Program-made: the position numbers and the translations under genes
Notes under the pieces: model-generated
What the model was told of the DNA's origin: nothing
The model's input: the letters and a program-made list of their open reading frames with translations, nothing else
Database searches by the model: none
Assembly: GCA_903867275.1 (NCBI GenBank)
Contig: CAIPQY010000440.1
Coordinates: 1 to 22,966, forward strand
Reading direction: 5' to 3'
Origin: an uncultured bacterium
Lineage (GTDB): Bacteria > Planctomycetota > Phycisphaerae > Phycisphaerales > SM1A02
DNA length: 22,966 bases
Shown: positions 21,762 through 22,966 of the stretch, piece by piece
How the letters are laid out: every line of letters starts with the position of its first letter
Numbering within the stretch: position 1 is the stretch's first letter

Positions 21762-22358
21762 ATGCGACACAAAGTCAGTGGAAAGCAGCTCTGCATCAAG
21801 GAAGACCATCGCCGCGCGATGATCCGCAACCTTGCTGCCGGTCTGTTCGAGCACGGTCAGATCGAGACCACCATGGCCAAGGCCAAGATGGTGCAGCCCT
21901 TCGTGGAGAAGCTGATCACCACCGCCAAGCAGAAGACGCTGGCGAGCCGCCGTCAGGTGACCGCGCGTCTGCCCGATCGCAAGGTGTTCGCCTGGATCGC
22001 GGATCCCAACGTGCCCGAGGCTCGCAAGAGCAGCGAGTTCTGGGAGCTGCCCGCGGTCGAGTCGATCGAGTTCAACCGCTACGGCGAAGTGCGCAAGGCA
22101 CCGCGTCTGGTGGAGCACCTGCTCACCAAGGTGGCGCCCAAGTTCGCGGATCGTGCCGGTGGTTACACCCGCATCGTGAAGCTGGACAAGCGTCGCGTTG
22201 GCGACGGCACCGACCTGGTGCTGCTGCAGCTGGTGGGCTCGGAGAGCGGCAGCCAGATCAGCGGTCGCGCCGGTCACCGCCGCAAGCGGGCCGACAAGCG
22301 CGCCGCCTTCGCCAAGAAGGTGAAGGAAGCCGCTGCCGCCAAGAAGGTCGCGGCCTGA
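21762..22358 (+). CDS. rplQ: 50S ribosomal protein L17, enlarged form
   Basis: L17 is a large-subunit protein near the exit tunnel. The core starts MRHKVSGKQLCIKEDHRRAMIRNLAAGLFEHGQIETTMAKAKMVQPFVEKLIT and ends GGYTRIVKLDKRRVGDGTDLVLLQLVG. At 198 residues it is well above the 120-130 of E. coli-type L17. About 35 extra residues lie in the middle (roughly 70-110, with VFAWIADPNVPEARKSSEFW), and about 35 more form a Lys/Ala-rich C-terminal tail. AAGGAGA lies about 6 nt before the ATG. It is the last gene of the ribosomal cluster, before a strong terminator. Confidence 0.95.
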   Translation: MRHKVSGKQLCIKEDHRRAMIRNLAAGLFEHGQIETTMAKAKMVQPFVEKLITTAKQKTLASRRQVTARLPDRKVFAWIADPNVPEARKSSEFWELPAVESIEFNRYGEVRKAPRLVEHLLTKVAPKFADRAGGYTRIVKLDKRRVGDGTDLVLLQLVGSESGSQISGRAGHRRKRADKRAAFAKKVKEAAAAKKVAA

Positions 22359-22385
22359 GGCCTGGCCATCATTGAAGCACTCTTG

Positions 22386-22420
22386 CGCCCCGAGCGGTGA
22401 TCCCGCTCGGGGCGTTTCAT
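22386..22420 (+). terminator. Intrinsic terminator of the ribosomal protein cluster
   Basis: A perfect 12-bp GC-rich stem, CGCCCCGAGCGG (22386-22397) with CCGCTCGGGGCG (22403-22414), closes a 5-nt loop. It is followed by TTTCATTTCC, a moderately T-rich run. It begins 28 nt after the rplQ stop and lies before the pheS promoter, so it should end the S10-spc-alpha transcript. Confidence 0.85.
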
Positions 22421-22441
22421 TTCCAGACCACGCCGCTCCGC

Positions 22442-22447
22442 TATTCT
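22442..22447 (+). promoter_or_regulatory. -10 box (TATTCT) of a leaderless promoter for pheS
   Basis: TATTCT is followed by ccgccgc (7 nt) and then GTG at 22455. It lies just downstream of the ribosomal cluster terminator, so pheS must have its own promoter. There is no ribosome binding site before the GTG, which fits leaderless initiation. No good -35 was seen. Confidence 0.6.
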
Positions 22448-22454
22448 CCGCCGC

Positions 22455-22966
22455 GTGCTCGAGCAGATCGAACAAGATGAGTCCGCCGCGCTGGCAGCCG
22501 CCAAGGCCGCCGCCGATGCAGCCGCACTGGAGGCCTGGCGCATCCACTGGATCGGCGCCAACGGCCGCCTGAAGGCCCTGATGGAGGCGCTGAAGACCGC
22601 GCCGAAGGAACAGAAGCCGGCGCTGGGCAAGCGGTTGAACGCAATGAAGGTGGCGCTGGATACCGCCTTCGAATCGCGCAAGGCCGAGGTGGGCACGGGC
22701 GCTGCCGCGGGGCCTTCCATCGACCTGACGGAGCCCGGACTGCCGGCTGGTGAGGGTCGGCGACACATCCTCAGCCGCACCATCGCGGACATCGTGCAGA
22801 TCTTCGGCCGCATGGGCTTCGAGGTGGCCGAGGGCCCCGAGGTGGAGGACGAGTGGCACAACTTCACCGCGCTGAACATTCCAGAGGGGCACCCCGCGCG
22901 CGAGCCCACGGACAACTTCTACATGGCGGAGCAGGGCGGCGTGCGCCGACTGCTTCGCACGCAGAC
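22455..22966 (+). CDS. pheS: Phenylalanyl-tRNA synthetase alpha subunit, N-terminal part (3' end outside window)
   Basis: This is the first 170 codons of the catalytic subunit of the alpha2-beta2 PheRS, which charges tRNA-Phe. An N-terminal helical, coiled-coil-like arm (rich in Glu, Ala and Lys, with ALEAWRIHWIGANGRLKALMEALK at about 19-42) precedes the segment RRHILSRTIADIVQIFGRMGFEVAEGPEVEDEWHNFTALNIPEGHPARE. That segment is typical of PheS at the start of the class II catalytic core (family form G.GHPLS, then FE...GPE.E....NF.ALN.P..HPAR). The GTG start was chosen because TATTCT lies exactly 7 nt upstream and no in-frame ATG is near. No ribosome binding site is present. The beta-subunit gene, if adjacent, lies beyond the window. 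Confidence 0.93.
   Translation, partial: MLEQIEQDESAALAAAKAAADAAALEAWRIHWIGANGRLKALMEALKTAPKEQKPALGKRLNAMKVALDTAFESRKAEVGTGAAAGPSIDLTEPGLPAGEGRRHILSRTIADIVQIFGRMGFEVAEGPEVEDEWHNFTALNIPEGHPAREPTDNFYMAEQGGVRRLLRTQ

Noticed and set aside
20063..21829. A 588-codon minus-strand frame opposite rpsK-rpoA, with similar long frames opposite secY (16951-18126), map (18375-19652) and rplQ-pheS (21588-22892)
   Set aside because: All are complements of conserved ribosomal-cluster genes and have low-complexity His/Leu/Ala/Gly products. High GC suppresses stop codons.

Overview
The window is GC-rich (mostly about 65 % by eye) and dominated by one long plus-strand ribosomal-protein cluster in which the S10, spc and alpha operons are fused. 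Several traits suggest a planctomycete, possibly of the Phycisphaerae. There is no rpmD between rpsE and rplO, no adk between secY and map, and no rpsD between rpsK and rpoA. S5, L17 and MetAP are enlarged, and several genes at the heads of transcription units look leaderless. This placement is an inference from gene content, not a database match.

Layout. Positions 1-3711 (+) hold the 3' end of lysS, a secreted transglutaminase-like protein, an ADP-dependent NAD(P)H-hydrate dehydratase (nnrD, overlapping the previous gene by 17 nt), and a YhaM-like OB-fold/HD exoribonuclease with its own promoter. Positions 3712-7384 (-) hold a secreted protein of unknown function that carries a probable one-base frameshift, then a GT2 glycosyltransferase. 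The glycosyltransferase is coupled by a 4-nt overlap to a protein that distantly resembles the bacillithiol enzyme BshC. Positions 7385-7526 form a divergent promoter region.

Positions 7527-22358 (+) hold rpsJ-rplC-rplD-rplW-rplB-rpsS-rplV-rpsC-rplP-rpmC-rpsQ-rplN-rplX-rplE-rpsZ-rpsH-rplF-rplR-rpsE-rplO-secY-map-infA-rpmJ-rpsM-rpsK-rpoA-rplQ. The cluster ends at a clear 12-bp intrinsic terminator. pheS then starts at 22455 and runs off the window. The cluster makes 24 ribosomal proteins, IF-1, the RNA polymerase alpha subunit, the SecY translocon and the methionine aminopeptidase that trims nascent chains. Most gaps are short with purine-rich ribosome binding sites. Two gaps of about 150 nt, before rplD and before rpoA, contain hairpins and are the best candidates for internal regulation.

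The most useful observations are these. (1) Four genes (yhaM-like, GT2, secreted protein, pheS) have a TANNNT box exactly 7 nt before the start codon, which points to leaderless mRNAs. (2) There is a frameshift in a four-G run at 5949-5952. (3) S14 and L36 have lost zinc ligands. (4) L2 and L3 differ at normally conserved segments near the peptidyl transferase centre. (5) S5 carries an RGG-rich tail. (6) A GT2 plus BshC-like gene pair is translationally coupled. I found no mobile element, CRISPR array, tRNA or rRNA gene.
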